Assembly: GCA_947184155.2 (NCBI GenBank)
Contig: CAMXCT020001105.1
Location: 113,794-177,793, forward strand
DNA: 64,000 nt
Direction: 5' to 3'
DNA from: Cladocopium goreaui
Taxonomy: Eukaryota > Sar > Dinophyceae > Suessiales > Symbiodiniaceae
Positions 1 to 12,000 of this stretch are shown here, piece by piece; within the stretch, counting starts at the first letter, position 1; each line of letters begins with the position of its first letter. The translations under genes and the position numbers were made by a program. The notes under the pieces are model-generated. The model was not told the DNA's origin, searched no databases, and was given only the letters and a program-made list of their open reading frames with translations.

Positions 1-56
1 CAGCCTAGCGGAATCCACGATGCCGTAGCAGCGGCCGTCACACTGTCCGGGGACAC
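1..56 (-). CDS. alginate lyase exon 6, cut by the window edge
   Basis: It continues in phase from exon 5 as GVPGQCDGRCYGIVDSARL, corresponding to the family's YAQG-P-GR-G-I-DT-RL block. It is open to base 1. Confidence 0.75.
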   Translation of the reverse strand, partial: MSPDSVTAAATASWIPLG

Positions 57-3000
57 CTGGACTATGCAGCTTCTAACCGCCGCTTGAAATGATTTGGCGC
101 CAAGATGTGAGGTTGAATGGCATCTTTTTTTGGAAGAAAATATGATCCCAACTAGACAATGAATAGACCAACCGACTAACCCGTGTGAATCTTGTCCCTG
201 CCAGTGCAGCCTTTTTTTTCCGCACCAGCGCATGGAAGAAAGTATCATGTCCATGCTGAAAATGCTGTCGCATGCCCGGAGACCTTGGCCCAAACCTCCT
301 GGTTGCCATGGTCCCACCGCCGCCCCGTGCCTTGGGCATAGGTCAAATGAGGATTCATCCTCTTTGCAGGGTCCAGAAACCAGGTGCGCAGCAGTTTGGT
401 GGCGTGCTCAGCATAGTCCTCGCGGCCCCTGAAGAACCAAGCGTAGCACAGCGGGATTACCTGAGAATGTCGGCTCGGCGGGAGAAGCGCTGGCACAAAT
501 TACTGGGTATTAAGCAGTACGCACAATGCTCTAAGCTAAGAACTCCTGGGTGGCTGTGTGAATGTATTTTGCTTTGGAAGCTCATCCGTTATTCAAAGGA
601 AGCTGGGAGAAAAACTGCCCCAAACTTTTGAGCCAGTGGGTGAAAAACAGATGGTTTGCTGGCAGCAAGGACAAAACCCATGGCAGCAAGAATGAGCTAT
701 CATTTCATCTATTCTATACTGACTTTGGGCTTTGGCCATGAACATGGGCCAATGGCCCTTGAATACCTCTTCGGTAGTTGGCCCCTGGCTTCCTGCATGG
801 TCCTAGAAAAATCGCTGCTGACCAAAGGGCTGCTTTCTGCATAGCGGCGAAACGGCCTGTGGCTGAGTTGAGCAGGGCCCATCGCTACACAGCAAGTTTA
901 GGATCATTGTTGGATCTTTCGCCTAATCGCGCGCGGACCGGATTTTTTTTCGCGAGCGGTGAAGCCATCTCGAAGCAGCATGATGCATTGTCGTTTATCA
1001 GTTTAGAAAGATTACTACATTGCCAGCACCGCAGCGTCGTCAACTTTTTCGTAGGGGTCCATTTCCATTCGCATCCGCTGAAGGTTCACGTGTGTTGCCC
1101 ATGTCATCCAACATGCTGGAGAAGGTTGTCGGTGTTTGTCAGAACGCAGAGACTTGACCGTGGCACCTTGATTCAAACGTATCGTCTTTCATGCAATGCC
1201 ACTGCCAAAGCTCTGACGGACTGCAAAGTTTGCGGGTGCTCTGGACCCAACCTCTTTTTCCTGACCTCTAAAACTTTGCGGTACAAGTCTATTGCTTCGG
1301 GGAGATTGCCCATGTCCGCCAGCGTGCTAGCCAAGTTGTTGATCGCGCTCAAAGTAGCGGGGTCGTCAACGCCGAGGCTGCTTTCTTTCACTTCCACGAC
1401 CTGACGATTCAACTCAGCCGCTTCAGTGCTGCGGCCAGTCCCAGTCAAAGTGAGCGCCAAAACCGCCATGGCCGCCGCCGTATCTGGATGTTGCAAGCCC
1501 AGAATCTTTACCCTGGCTGCTAGTAGTTTGCGGCACGATTCCACAAATTCACCTGGCGTTTCCCCCCTTTTGTTAATCATGTCACACAGTATTGACTCAA
1601 GCCGCTGGAGGGATTTGCGGGTTCTTGGATGTTGAGGACCCAAGTGCCTTTCCCTGGCTTCCAAAGCGCGCCTTTGCAGTTCCACAGCTTCGCGCAGCCC
1701 ACCTTTAACATGTAATGCCGCTGCCAAATGGCTGACAGACTGCAAAGTCTGAGGATGCTCAGGGCCCAATGTCTTTTCTCTTGCCTCCAAAGCGGTGCGG
1801 TGCAAGTCCGTCGCTTCACCAAGGTTGCCCATGTCTGCCAAGGCAGTAGCCAAGTTAGTGATTGTATGCAAAGTAGCAGGATGACTGGTACCCAACCACC
1901 TTTCTTGGAAGCTTAAAACTTGACGATACAACTCAGCAGCTTCAGCGTCACTGCTAGGATTGTTCATGCCAAAAAGGGTGACAGCCAACTCACCCATGGA
2001 GGAGACGGTCTCTTTGTGTTCAGGACCAAGTGCCTTCGTCCTCGCATCAAGGACTCGTCGATGCAGCTTCTCAGCTTCACAAAAGTTGCCCAGATCGAAC
2101 AAGATTTTGGCCAGCATGCTCTGGCATGTCAAAGCTTCAGCGGTCTCAGGACCATGTCTTGATTCACAAAGTGCCAGTATTTCTTGTGCCAAAGGCAATG
2201 CCTCTTGAGAGAAGCCACGCGCTCGCAGTACCCAGGCGAGCCTGGACTTGGCGTCCAAGTCCGCAGGTGCGAAGCACGCGCGGCGGCGCAGGGTTTCCAG
2301 CAATTGTCCACGTGCATCTTGAACGCTATCTTCACCAGAGACTTGGAGCACTGCGCTGCAGCAAGGAAGCTTTCCCGGCTCCTTCAAGAGCCTGTTCCCA
2401 ACCGATTCCTTCCCGGCTGCCTCCATGTCTGGAAGTGCTTTAATTGACACATCAAAGGCGTTGACCGGATCGATGAGGATGGGGACACAAAAGGCCCCCC
2501 TCGTATATGCTGGAACTTTCTGTGGATCTTCACTATCTTCGTCTTTCTGCATCATGTTGCGGAAGTGGTTGTTTAGCAGCTCACGACTTTGCCAATGGTC
2601 GGGAGGAAAGCAGACAATATAGATGCCCTTGTCCCACCAGGTATTGGCGTTTGGCCCTTCCGTTCTTACAGATGCCCAAATCTCAGCTGCCTCCTTGTTT
2701 GGGTGCGTGATGTTTCGGAATCCAGGCTCACTCGTGTAGTGGAAAAAAACTTGCCCATCCTGACCCGAAGACAAGTCAATGGCATCACGCCACACCTGAA
2801 TTTCAGTGGGTCTATGCATCCATGTCCAATCTTCAGCATCACCAAAAACAAAATAGTCAGAATGGCAAAACTCACCTCCTGCGCGGTAGTGTGTCTCGAA
2901 GTATTCCTTCAAGTCATTGGTCCTTGCGGTGTTGTCCCTTTTCTGTCCTTTCGGCACGACGGCCGACATGGCATGTGTTGGCTCAAATAGAAGGTCTAAA

Positions 3001-5576
3001 AACTGCTTCACGCTGATCTGGGGCTCTTGGCCCTGCAGCAGTGCACGTGCTTCCTGCTCTGTGCCACCAATAATCTGCAGAAAGTGGGCCCAGCATTCCC
3101 GTGGGAGACCGTTGCGTTGAACCAACAAGCCCTGCAAGATGCTTTCCACCTCGCAGCGCGAGTCTTCCATGCTTAGCAAGGGACAGTTGCAGGTCGCCTG
3201 ATCCCTAAAACATGGCGGAGGGGGTGAAACTGCAGCATGGCCATTCAGCTCATGTGGGTATGACTCAAGAAGATTCCTGTAGTCCGCAAGCTTGGGTGGC
3301 TCAGTGTTGAAGATACAAAAACTTGGGGTGAAGGTCTGCAGTTGCTTTGCATGTTATAGGATCATGTCTGTCTGTGCTGCTGCGGAAGTTCTGATGAATT
3401 GCTTAAATTCATTCCCTGCAAGCCTGTTTGACTTATATGATGAAGATCCAGAAGCTAGGCGGACTTGTTACTACACAAGAACTTACACAAGACTCAGTCG
3501 GTTTGTGCCTGCACCAGGAAAAGACAATAAATGTGCATCCAGAGATACAAGTTCATGGGTGCTGTTTGAACGTGGCACCAAAGACCGTCAACCTTTCTCA
3601 GTGTGCAAAACATTACGATGCTTCAAATTAAGTTTCGGTTCCTGCGCTCCGTTTGGGCAACAAACAAAGGCTACAACTGAGTGCAGCCCCATCCCCCTAG
3701 CATTGATTACACCAATAAGGGATTTAAGATGAACCGATCCGTCTAATACTAGCTTGAAATGCCCAGGGACTGACTGTATCAGGGGCCGGGGTTAAAGACT
3801 TCTGGCAACGAATTGATCAATCCCCGCCAATCCCCGCCCAAAAAACCGGGCTCAGGCCTGAGTCTCCGATCTTCCCACGTTCCGGATTCTTGTGTCCATC
3901 CTTTCGGATGTACGGCAAGCCATCGGGCTTGCTAGGATCTGGCCACCAGTAGGGCCCCACACTGCCTTTCAGGATGCGGAAGCTGCTTGGGACATGATGT
4001 GAGTGGTTGGGAGCCAAGGCATCCAATGACATCTTCGTGTAGTTTGGTATGTGCTTAAAGCTTCGTTTTCTGAATCCACGTAAATACCAACCAATCAACG
4101 AACTACGGCAGCAGAATTGACCAATGTCCCGGATGAAGTGTGAAAAATCTTGACGGCAGTTCCACTGCACAAGTCACCATGCAGGTGCAAAACACAAAGC
4201 AAGAGTCACCTGTAACGCTTCTTTGCACGCAGTTCGAACATGAACGCGCACCTTCTGCACACAGAATCTACTTAATCTACTTTCCACCTCTACTTTCCAC
4301 CAACGGCATGCTGTTTGCGAGATTTGGTAATGCCAAGTTGAATGTGAGGTTGATTGAGTGTGAGGTCGGGCGCATTTGAAGATGAATGAACGTGAAGTGG
4401 CCCTGAGCTTGAACGGCCGTGAGATTGAGTGACTGCGCGGTTGAATGAATGCGAAGTTGCATGAATGTGAAAATGATGTTGTCCGCAAGTGGGAAGGTCT
4501 CTGTCAAAAGACCAACGTGGAACCCCGACTCTAGCATTGGCTCGCTCATGGGATTTTCACTCTGAATCTGATCCTCCAAATCCGTTGGAACCCCTTGCTT
4601 CTGTGGCAGTCCCCATACCTCCAGCTCCTGGCGCTAATGTTTCCGGCTTTCTTGGGTTCACCGCTGCGACTTTCTGAGAAACAAACATTTATCCCTGTCA
4701 AAAAAACAACACTTTTGCAAACAGAATGACAATGTCTGATCAACGGTCAATATTTTCAGTGGCTTAGACAATTGACGAATCGCACCCCCTATTCTTCAAT
4801 GGCCACAATGCAAATAAAGCTGCAATCCCGTGCAGCCCATCAACCAGCTATTTTCACAAGATATCCCCTTGCTGGCCATGTATGAGGTTTCCATTTTGCA
4901 ACAATGCAATTCCTATGATGTAGCCCAAGGGGCAGTAGTCGTGCAGGTTGCCACTGGGCGGCGGGCTCTTCTTCGCCGTCACCGAGAACGGTCCGGCGCT
5001 CAGCTTTTCGTCGGCATCTTTCAGCAGCCGCGCCAACGGAGCCTCCAAGGACTTGTCGCCTGATGGGCGCTGTGATTCTGTGGGGAAAGGAGTTGCAACT
5101 GGATAACCTGCCAAAAAAGACCACCAACATCGAGCGAATATACGCAAAGCATTAGGTAAACCATCTAACAGAATCTAACATCACTGATCTTGGAGATTTC
5201 AGGCAATAAACTGTGGAATGTGAGGTCATGGCTCACCTTGCGCTGTGGAAGGGGGAAACAATCAAGTGGAAAACTCAGGGCATGGGGATATTAGCACCAC
5301 AAGAAGGCATGCAAATTGCAAAATCACTTTCTTGTTGAAATGAACCGCGCAGTCTTGTCGAAATTTGAAGACGCCACAGCCACATGCAGATTCTACACCA
5401 TACATCCACCATGTGAAATCCTATCTTTTTTCGTCGTGCAGTCGCCAGCCAGCCATTTTGACCCACCGCGTGCAATTTCTGCCTGCTCTTAGCCGGCGGC
5501 GGCTCTCCAGCAATGCAGCGCCATCCAAGAGGAACACCCGTGGTGGGGTGTCATGGTCACTGGATGAGGCGGCCAT
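1..5576 (-). CDS. alginate lyase family protein, six exons, 3' end outside window
   Basis: The predicted protein matches the alginate lyase fold (PF05426), a polysaccharide lyase that cuts mannuronate-type polymers by beta-elimination. Exons are 5576-5483, 5107-4934, 3965-3879, 3415-3369, 460-331 and 56-1. Reading phase is continuous across all five junctions. Motifs in order are VFLLDGAALLE, LHDYCSVGPYWWPDPSKPDG (HDY and PYWWPDP are family signatures), RTWFLDPAKRMNPHLTYAQG and GRCYGIVDSARL. The start is the ATG at 5576, which opens MAASSSDHD; an upstream exon is possible. I see no obvious signal peptide. Intron donors are GC, GC, GT, GA and GC, all ending in AG. The fourth intron (461-3368) contains a separate TPR gene. 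The C-terminal half lies beyond base 1. Family assignment is strong; substrate is not determined. Confidence 0.8.
331..460 (-). CDS. alginate lyase exon 5
   Basis: It encodes YAWFFRGREDYAEHATKLLR followed by TWFLDPAKRMNPHLTYAQ, near-diagnostic for alginate lyases. The acceptor is ATTCTCAG and the donor GCACGG. Confidence 0.85.
1173..3170 (-). CDS. kinesin-light-chain-like TPR repeat protein, single exon
   Basis: This is an intronless frame of 665 residues from the ATG at 3170. Residues of about 250-660 are tetratricopeptide repeats of about 42 residues with the consensus LGPEHPQTLQSV, as in kinesin light chain and nephrocystin-3-like proteins. Such repeats bind partner proteins and are not catalytic. 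The first 240 residues hold a different region (FFHYTSEPGFRNI, WWDKGIYIVCFPPDHWQSR) that I cannot assign. The frame stays open upstream to a stop at about 3356 without another ATG. It could therefore start in an upstream exon after the acceptor-like ACTGCAG near 3336. It lies entirely inside intron 4 of the alginate lyase gene on the same strand. Lack of introns next to a finely split gene suggests retroposition (inference). Confidence 0.85.
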   Translation of the reverse strand: MEDSRCEVESILQGLLVQRNGLPRECWAHFLQIIGGTEQEARALLQGQEPQISVKQFLDLLFEPTHAMSAVVPKGQKRDNTARTNDLKEYFETHYRAGGEFCHSDYFVFGDAEDWTWMHRPTEIQVWRDAIDLSSGQDGQVFFHYTSEPGFRNITHPNKEAAEIWASVRTEGPNANTWWDKGIYIVCFPPDHWQSRELLNNHFRNMMQKDEDSEDPQKVPAYTRGAFCVPILIDPVNAFDVSIKALPDMEAAGKESVGNRLLKEPGKLPCCSAVLQVSGEDSVQDARGQLLETLRRRACFAPADLDAKSRLAWVLRARGFSQEALPLAQEILALCESRHGPETAEALTCQSMLAKILFDLGNFCEAEKLHRRVLDARTKALGPEHKETVSSMGELAVTLFGMNNPSSDAEAAELYRQVLSFQERWLGTSHPATLHTITNLATALADMGNLGEATDLHRTALEAREKTLGPEHPQTLQSVSHLAAALHVKGGLREAVELQRRALEARERHLGPQHPRTRKSLQRLESILCDMINKRGETPGEFVESCRKLLAARVKILGLQHPDTAAAMAVLALTLTGTGRSTEAAELNRQVVEVKESSLGVDDPATLSAINNLASTLADMGNLPEAIDLYRKVLEVRKKRLGPEHPQTLQSVRALAVALHERRYV
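3369..3415 (-). CDS. alginate lyase exon 4 (47 bp)
   Basis: The acceptor is GCTTGCAG and the exon encodes NEFKQFIRTSAAAQT. It bridges exons 3 and 5 in phase and gives AAAQTVIPLCYAWFF, which matches the family's helix before the YAW/YYF motif. The donor would be GACATG, a GA donor, so this exon is less certain than its neighbours. Confidence 0.6.
3879..3965 (-). CDS. alginate lyase exon 3
   Basis: It encodes SVGPYWWPDPSKPDGLPYIR and then KDGHKNPE, the best-conserved block of the family. The acceptor is CTGAAAG and the donor GTGGGA. The split cysteine codon with exon 2 restores HDYCSVGPYWW. Confidence 0.85.
4934..5107 (-). CDS. alginate lyase exon 2
   Basis: The acceptor is the TTGGCAG before 5107. 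The exon encodes ARLLKDADEKLSAGPFSVT and ends in PSGNLHDY, the conserved run before the PYWWPDP motif. The donor is GCCCCT. Confidence 0.8.
5483..5576 (-). CDS. alginate lyase exon 1
   Basis: This exon reads from ATG to a phase-1 end and contains VFLLDGAALLESRRRLRAG, the usual N-terminal strand and helix of the family. The donor is GCAGAA. It joins exon 2 through a split glycine codon. Confidence 0.7.
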
Positions 5577-5705
5577 GGTTGAGAACAGCTATGAACTGTG
5601 AAGTAAAACGGCTGGAAAGCTATGACACTTGTAGAGATAAGCCAAGCCAATGGGATAGCCTCATTTTAGGCACTAAGCAACATAAGTTTCTTACCATCCA
5701 CTTAC

Positions 5706-5755
5706 CAAGCCGATAATCCTCCAAGTAGAGGCGGGATGGTTTGGAAGCGATCAAG
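5706..5755 (-). CDS. possible exon, unassigned
   Basis: A 50-bp open stretch sits between an acceptor-like CTTTGCAG and a canonical GTAAGT donor and reads LIASKPSRLYLEDYRL. It could be an APC1 3' exon or an upstream alginate lyase exon. Its phase does not join cleanly to alginate lyase exon 1, and I cannot match it to the APC1 C-terminus. Confidence 0.3.
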
Positions 5756-6060
5756 CTGCAAAGCATTGAAATGGAAGTTTTGGGGGTTCCATCATATTGA
5801 GCGATGCTGATCATCCAAAACGGTGGGGGTACAGCAAGCTCCAGCAGCCAACAACAACCAAAGAGTATTCCAGAAGGATCCTAGCACACCACCTGCACAA
5901 TTTCATACTTGAAGCAATCATGGTCAAGTGTGTTTCTTTCTTTTAATGCTGTTTTCTCTTGAGAAACGCTCTGCAAAGCACGGCAAGACTTCTTTAACCA
6001 GAGGCCACATTCTTGCACAAAAAAAGCCGCACTGTCAGAAACACTCAGAAACTACTCTGC

Positions 6061-6092
6061 CTCGCTGCCAAGGCATAGAGATGGCGAAAGGC
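6061..6092 (-). CDS. APC1: last recognisable APC1 exon (32 bp)
   Basis: It encodes AFRHLYALAA, matching APC1 ALRHLYVLAAEPR. The acceptor is CCCTCGAG and the donor GCAGAG. No exon for the following conserved region was found downstream. Confidence 0.8.
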
Positions 6093-9000
6093 CTCGAGGG
6101 CTCATCTTGGAAGTGGCAGGACTATGGCAGATGAATTGAAGGACAGATTTCTTCGAAAAAAAACACAAATTGTGGGAGGTTTCTGTGGGTGACTTTATCA
6201 GTGAGGCCTCAACACCCCACCTGCAGGTGGCATCGATTGTCCACCAGGCCCATAGGAAAACGAGGAAACGAAGCCTCAGCTGACAAGAGCTGGCAGCTTG
6301 TAGGGAAATGATGCAACGATGCAACATTAAACATCTGAGTGATCTTGGATCAAGAATTAGAACTGCAACTTTGCAAGGGTGCAACTAGGACAGCCGCACT
6401 CTGGAAACATCTGGAAACTCTTCATAAATCTAATGCGCTTAAGGAATCCTAAGTCTCATCACAAGTATGCCATTGCACACCACCTCCCTCTGGGTACGCG
6501 GCCATCAACAGCGCGGCGATGGACAGGGGCTCCTGCGGTGATCTCCAACCATGTTTATGGCTGGTATAAACCATTAAAATAGAGCTGGTTTATGACATTG
6601 CTAACATGAAATAATTTAGAATCACTTGGACACTAGGGAAGATCTCCACGTCAATTCATCGAAAAATGACAGGAATCAGAAAGTCAAATTTAAGGGAATA
6701 TTTCTTCCAAGGACGTCCCTTTTAGTTTGTTGCTGTCAATGTCAAAACCAAACAAAATCCACACATACCTGATAATATTTCTCAAAGAGATTCGGAGCAA
6801 TCCCATCAATCTATGGCAACCCTCGAGGCAGAAAAAGTTAAATTCATCACTATTTTAGGATTGGACTTTACCAACTCTATCATTTTTGGGCAGCAATACT
6901 TAGAATATAAGCAATGGGTCTAAATCGAACTCATGGGTATTAGCTATACCATCTGGCTATTTAACATAGCCATGGAAAATCCCTTATAAATGGAGGTATT
7001 AATGGGAACATCATCTATAAATGGGCAATTTTCCATGGCTATCTTAAATAACCAGAGGGTAATTGATATTGTGGGTAGACTAGCCAAATGGGTTATCCTC
7101 CAGTAAACCAACACATCGATGTTTACCATGGGCTATGGGCAGTTCGATGATTTACCGTTTTTTAACATGCTGATTTTCCATAGCTATGTCAATGTACAAC
7201 AGGGCATTTCCCATTCAATCACCATTTCAGACCATTTCCAATCCCACAAAAATCCCATTCAAACACCATTTTTGTTGATCAACAAATCACCCAAAAATGG
7301 GGGTACCCATTCATAAATGACTGACTTTGTGGGGTAACCCCGGTAACCCCCCCTTTTTACGAAAGCTCCGGGTGATCTTCTTCCCATCCATTGCGCCTGG
7401 TCAAAGGTGTATCGGCCTCCTCCCAGACAGACCCAGCCAATGGCCATGTGGGTGGCCATGTGCACGCCGTAACCTGCGGTCGCTCCAGCGTAGCGTGGCT
7501 TTCCAATGACAAAGGTTGCGGTAGATGATAAGAAGGGGATTCATGATGAATGATATCCAATATTCACTAGATTAATTTAGTGACGAATTCAGAATTCTAG
7601 AATAGTACTTTCCGATTTTCCGTATTTGAAAGTTGAATTGTAAGATCAATTGAAGCGACGACAGAAACTGTTCCCCCTTTTTGAAATGGCCCAACAATAA
7701 TGCCACATTCATCGGTTCAGCAAACCATTCAGAAGTCGAGATCTTAGGCTGCCAGCCTTGTTTTGGGAACCATGTTCAACCAAAAAGTCTCAATCCTAAA
7801 AGGATACACTCGTCCTGCCATCCCCAACAGGAAAAGTGTCAGCTAGATGAATCTGGATGATGTAGTCCCCACTACTCAAGCTTAACCCATGACCGCAAAA
7901 ACATTTCGAACCCGTCCGTTGACCACGTCGACCAGCAACAAAATCTTCGCCTGTGTCCAGGGAGGTCTTCTTCCTCAAACTTCTGAGCGTTCGGAGTGCT
8001 GCCAAATCACCTGCCACGACGGCCGTGGACGGGTTGTGGAGGAACTCATTTTCCACCTGGTCATCAAACATGGCTGGGAAACTCATTTCAAAATGCGCAT
8101 TTAAAACGGACAAGAGCATGGAACTAAATTGGGGATTTCGCAGCACGCCATATTTGATTACCAGAAGGTAACCAGCTATTACATAGCCATAGAAATAACC
8201 CCAACTGCGACCCCAAGTAATATTGTTGGTTAGATAAGCTATATATATATAATATATATATCATATATCCCAGTAATATCCCCACTAAATGGTTATAGTC
8301 CCCTCATTTTCAAGTACCACACCAGCAAACATGATTGAACAACTAGATGATTTTCCCAGTATCTTCTCATTACACACCCATGAAAATCATGGGAAGTTAT
8401 CCTATTAGAATCCCATCATTTTGCAACTTTTTGCTGGTTAAATCCACATCGAATCCCCATTTTTGGATGGTAAAATCAGCACTTTTTCATGGGGATTTTA
8501 CCATCCTGCGATGAAAACAAAACATCCGCGCCTGTACCTGCCATGACCATGCCCAGGGCTAAGGCGATGGTGGATTGACATGTCTCCAGGGTGATGGCAT
8601 CCACATCATCTGCGGGCAGAGTCAAGCCCTGGTTTCTTTTTGGGGATGGGGATACCATATGGAAATACAATAGGATATTGGGATCCCAATAGGATATTGG
8701 AATAGAAACCATTGGGATTCCAATATCTGCATCATATTCCAATAGGATATTTCTTTTGGGATGGGGATAGAATATTGATAATATTGGAATATGGGATACC
8801 AAATGATACCTATGATGGGGACTGGCCAGATGGATATCATCAACACATGGATTTAGCCTCTGGTCATTTTACGTGGCTTGAATACCACCATTTTGAAAAT
8901 CCTAAATCATCATAAATCATCGAACTAAACTGGCCATTTCCCATGGCGATTCTAAAAGCAGCAGGGTCAGGGAAAATCAGCAAACATTACGGGGATATCA

Positions 9001-12000
9001 TCAACAAATATGACCAATGGATTGGGGGTAAAGCCGGTAAATTCTAACTTCAACCAACTCTGGGAAACATGAATTTGGGTCAAGAGTTGGTAAAGCATCA
9101 CATGGGGAGTTCGACAAGATGCTTGGCAGTGATGCCCCTAGTGGTTGGGTGATCTTCGAATATGATGGGTTTTGGTCCAAACCCTGTTCCTCAGTGAACG
9201 GCGTCCAACCAGCCGCAAGTGGATCTTCTTCTCTCAATGGTCTTGATCCATCCCTACCGAACTATCCATCGAGGTTGGGTACACTTCTTCCAGAAGTTCT
9301 CCACCCATATTGTAACCAAGAGGTGAGCCTCGAAACATGTTAGTTACCCTCTGGCAAAATAAGATAGCTATCGAACATCGCCATTTTCAATAGGTAAATC
9401 ACAATTTTTTATCGAACGAAATGGGCCTTTCAAGGCTTTGCTCGTCCCCACCTGGCGTGGGTTTGGAGGCCATCAATGCCACGTGCGCATCCGAGCGAAC
9501 GGCATCTCTGAAGCCCAGCAACCTGGCAGGGAGATGCGATGCTCATGCTTCACTACAGTGACTAACCCCAAAGATGCCAGTAAAAGTTGGACACCTGGAA
9601 AATATGAGGGCAAAAAAACATTGAACTACCATCCTTTTTGTAGCACTTTTGGGCATCCTTTTTGGGGGTTGCTATACTGGCAATCTGATGTGCGGCGAAA
9701 CGATGATGATTTTCAGGCCTGGCAATCAACAACTCCTTCACGGCTTCATTGGAGGAGCCCGCAAAGCGCAAACCCAACGCCAAGCAGGCACCTGCCGGAG
9801 ATTGTGGTGAGCATGGAGTTCTGAGGTGGATAAAAACTCGATAGTTCAAAATCAAAGTGACAGTTGTACATATCTGATGATATCTCCATGATATATTACC
9901 ACTATTGTTGGTTTATACGCCCCATTTTTGTTGGCTAAATCCCATGAAATCCGTACCCCATGTGGCTGGAGATTAGCGCCTGCAGCCAAATTCGCCTGGC
10001 CGATGTGCAATCCTTTCTGACCCGAGTCCTGGGGTCCTGGGGTCCTGGGGTCCTGGATACTTCACCGGATGAAATCCTGAACCACCTGGGATGGTTGAAA
10101 GCCTATAGATAATGGATATGGGATGTTTGCCATCTATCAACTGGTGGATCAACCGCAACCATCCAAATCCTATGCAGAAAGCACCAACTCCTGCCTTGGT
10201 TTGTGTGACCAGCAGCCAATCAATGTCCGCCTCAATTTCTCTGTTGGGAGAACTCATGGATTCATTGTGGAGCCCATGGTTTGGGATTGACATTTTCAGA
10301 TCTCGCGGAGTTGAGGTCCAGCTCCACTTGTGGACAGCTTGGAGAGGAAGGCCGGAGTTTGCCTCTCGAGAAACTCGAGGGTTTCCAAGATAGAATGGCT
10401 TTGAGATCTCTCTTAACCTGGTGTTGGTGATAAACTTGTAGATGCAAAGCAGAACCAAACAGGGCAGCCTGTCCACCCATTCGTTGGTGGGTTCGATTTG
10501 GTCCCACCTTAGCCGGTGGTGTTGGAAACACCACCTTAGCCCATTTGCTTTGCCTCAAAGGGATCATCAAATTATAGCATTTCTAGTGGGCTTAATATGG
10601 GTTAATTAATACGAAGGAGGTAAACCCTATGATCAACCATTCCAATTTCACCAGAAATGGGTGGGATTCAAACCCTCGAAAACTAGAGGTTTATGGCATT
10701 GGGTAAACACCACGTTACAGTCTCAGGCTACGAATCAAGGAATCGAGGGAGCCCAAGTGGCAGAATGAGACTCTTTGCCACGATGCGCAGCAAGGCGAAA
10801 TCAGGGCCTGGGCTCAGCATCGGCAGAATGGCCGAAATCAACGCCATCTGTTTCCAGTGGAACCGAGATCAGAAAACTCACATCTTCAGACCAAAAAAAA
10901 ACATCAACATGAACCAGTCCCGAGTAAACATTGAGGCCCCCCACGCAGTTGCTCCAGGTGGAACCTTGGATGTTGGGCTCCAGAAAAGTTTGTGAATTCA
11001 AGGATTGCCACCTTGGCGTTTTCTCAAACCCATTTTCAATCTTTTCAGTCTTTTTCTTGGCCAAATAATTTGTGATCCAAGATTTTCTGTATATCTGGAT
11101 ATTCTGATCCAAATACACAGATTTTCCTTCAAAAACTGGCAAAAGAAATCAGTCCCTCACAGATTTACAGTTGCGCCCCCGGCAAATTCTGTGGGATGGC
11201 TACCCGCGATGCCACAGCTTCGCAGTTGGTACCTGGTCGAGGAAAACTTGGAGGATTTGCCATTCGATGTCAAACTGAACTTGCGACTTGAAATTTCAAA
11301 GACTCCCAAATCACTTCGACAGAGAACACTGTATATCATTGTATATCATTGTATATCATTGTGCCATTTCACCACATCAATCTCCCATCAATATCCCTTT
11401 ATTCACATCATAAAATGCATTGTTCCCGCTGGGAATTCCCATGAACCATCCCGGGCACGCAGGAAGACCAAGGCCAAAGCGATGCAGCCCGCTGGTGCGG
11501 TGACGCAGGTGTTGATGCCCTGCGAATGGAGGGCGGCAAGGGAAGATTCATCTGCCATCTTTCCACTGATCGAAATTCATGAAAATCTAAAACATGGTTT
11601 TTCATCTAAATGGGGAGTTTGTATCCATACTGGATTCGAATCTATCATGCTAGGCATCTTCCGCATTTCCGGCAGAAAATTCTAGACAATTCCCAGTTTC
11701 TTTTTCGCAGATACTTCTCAACCAGGGCCCTGGATAAATGGCTGGACGCGGTTGGAATGCAGTCCTCGGGCTCCCAGAGTTGACACGTGCTCTCCTGGCT
11801 CCACATGACAGATTTTTGTGATATGGGGTCTGGACATAGGATACCATCAAATGGCTACTTTGATAGGAATCATATGGAATGATGATACATCATCAATTTT
11901 AGGTTATCCCATTGACAAAACCATATGGATGTTCCTTCTCAGCCATGGCGAAATCCTCACTACACGGGGGTTTCCATAAATGGGGTACCAATAGCTGGAT

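Noticed and set aside
778-1404. Plus-strand ORF of 208 codons overlapping the TPR gene
   Set aside because: It is the antisense shadow of the TPR coding region.
5706-5755. Exon fusing APC1 to the alginate lyase gene
   Set aside because: The exon joins APC1 in phase, but the next junction does not keep the VFLLDG frame. Alginate lyase exon 1 has its own ATG.
6947-7061. Family A copies as actual introns of the genes mapped here
   Set aside because: None of the inferred exon borders coincides with element ends; copies lie within longer introns.
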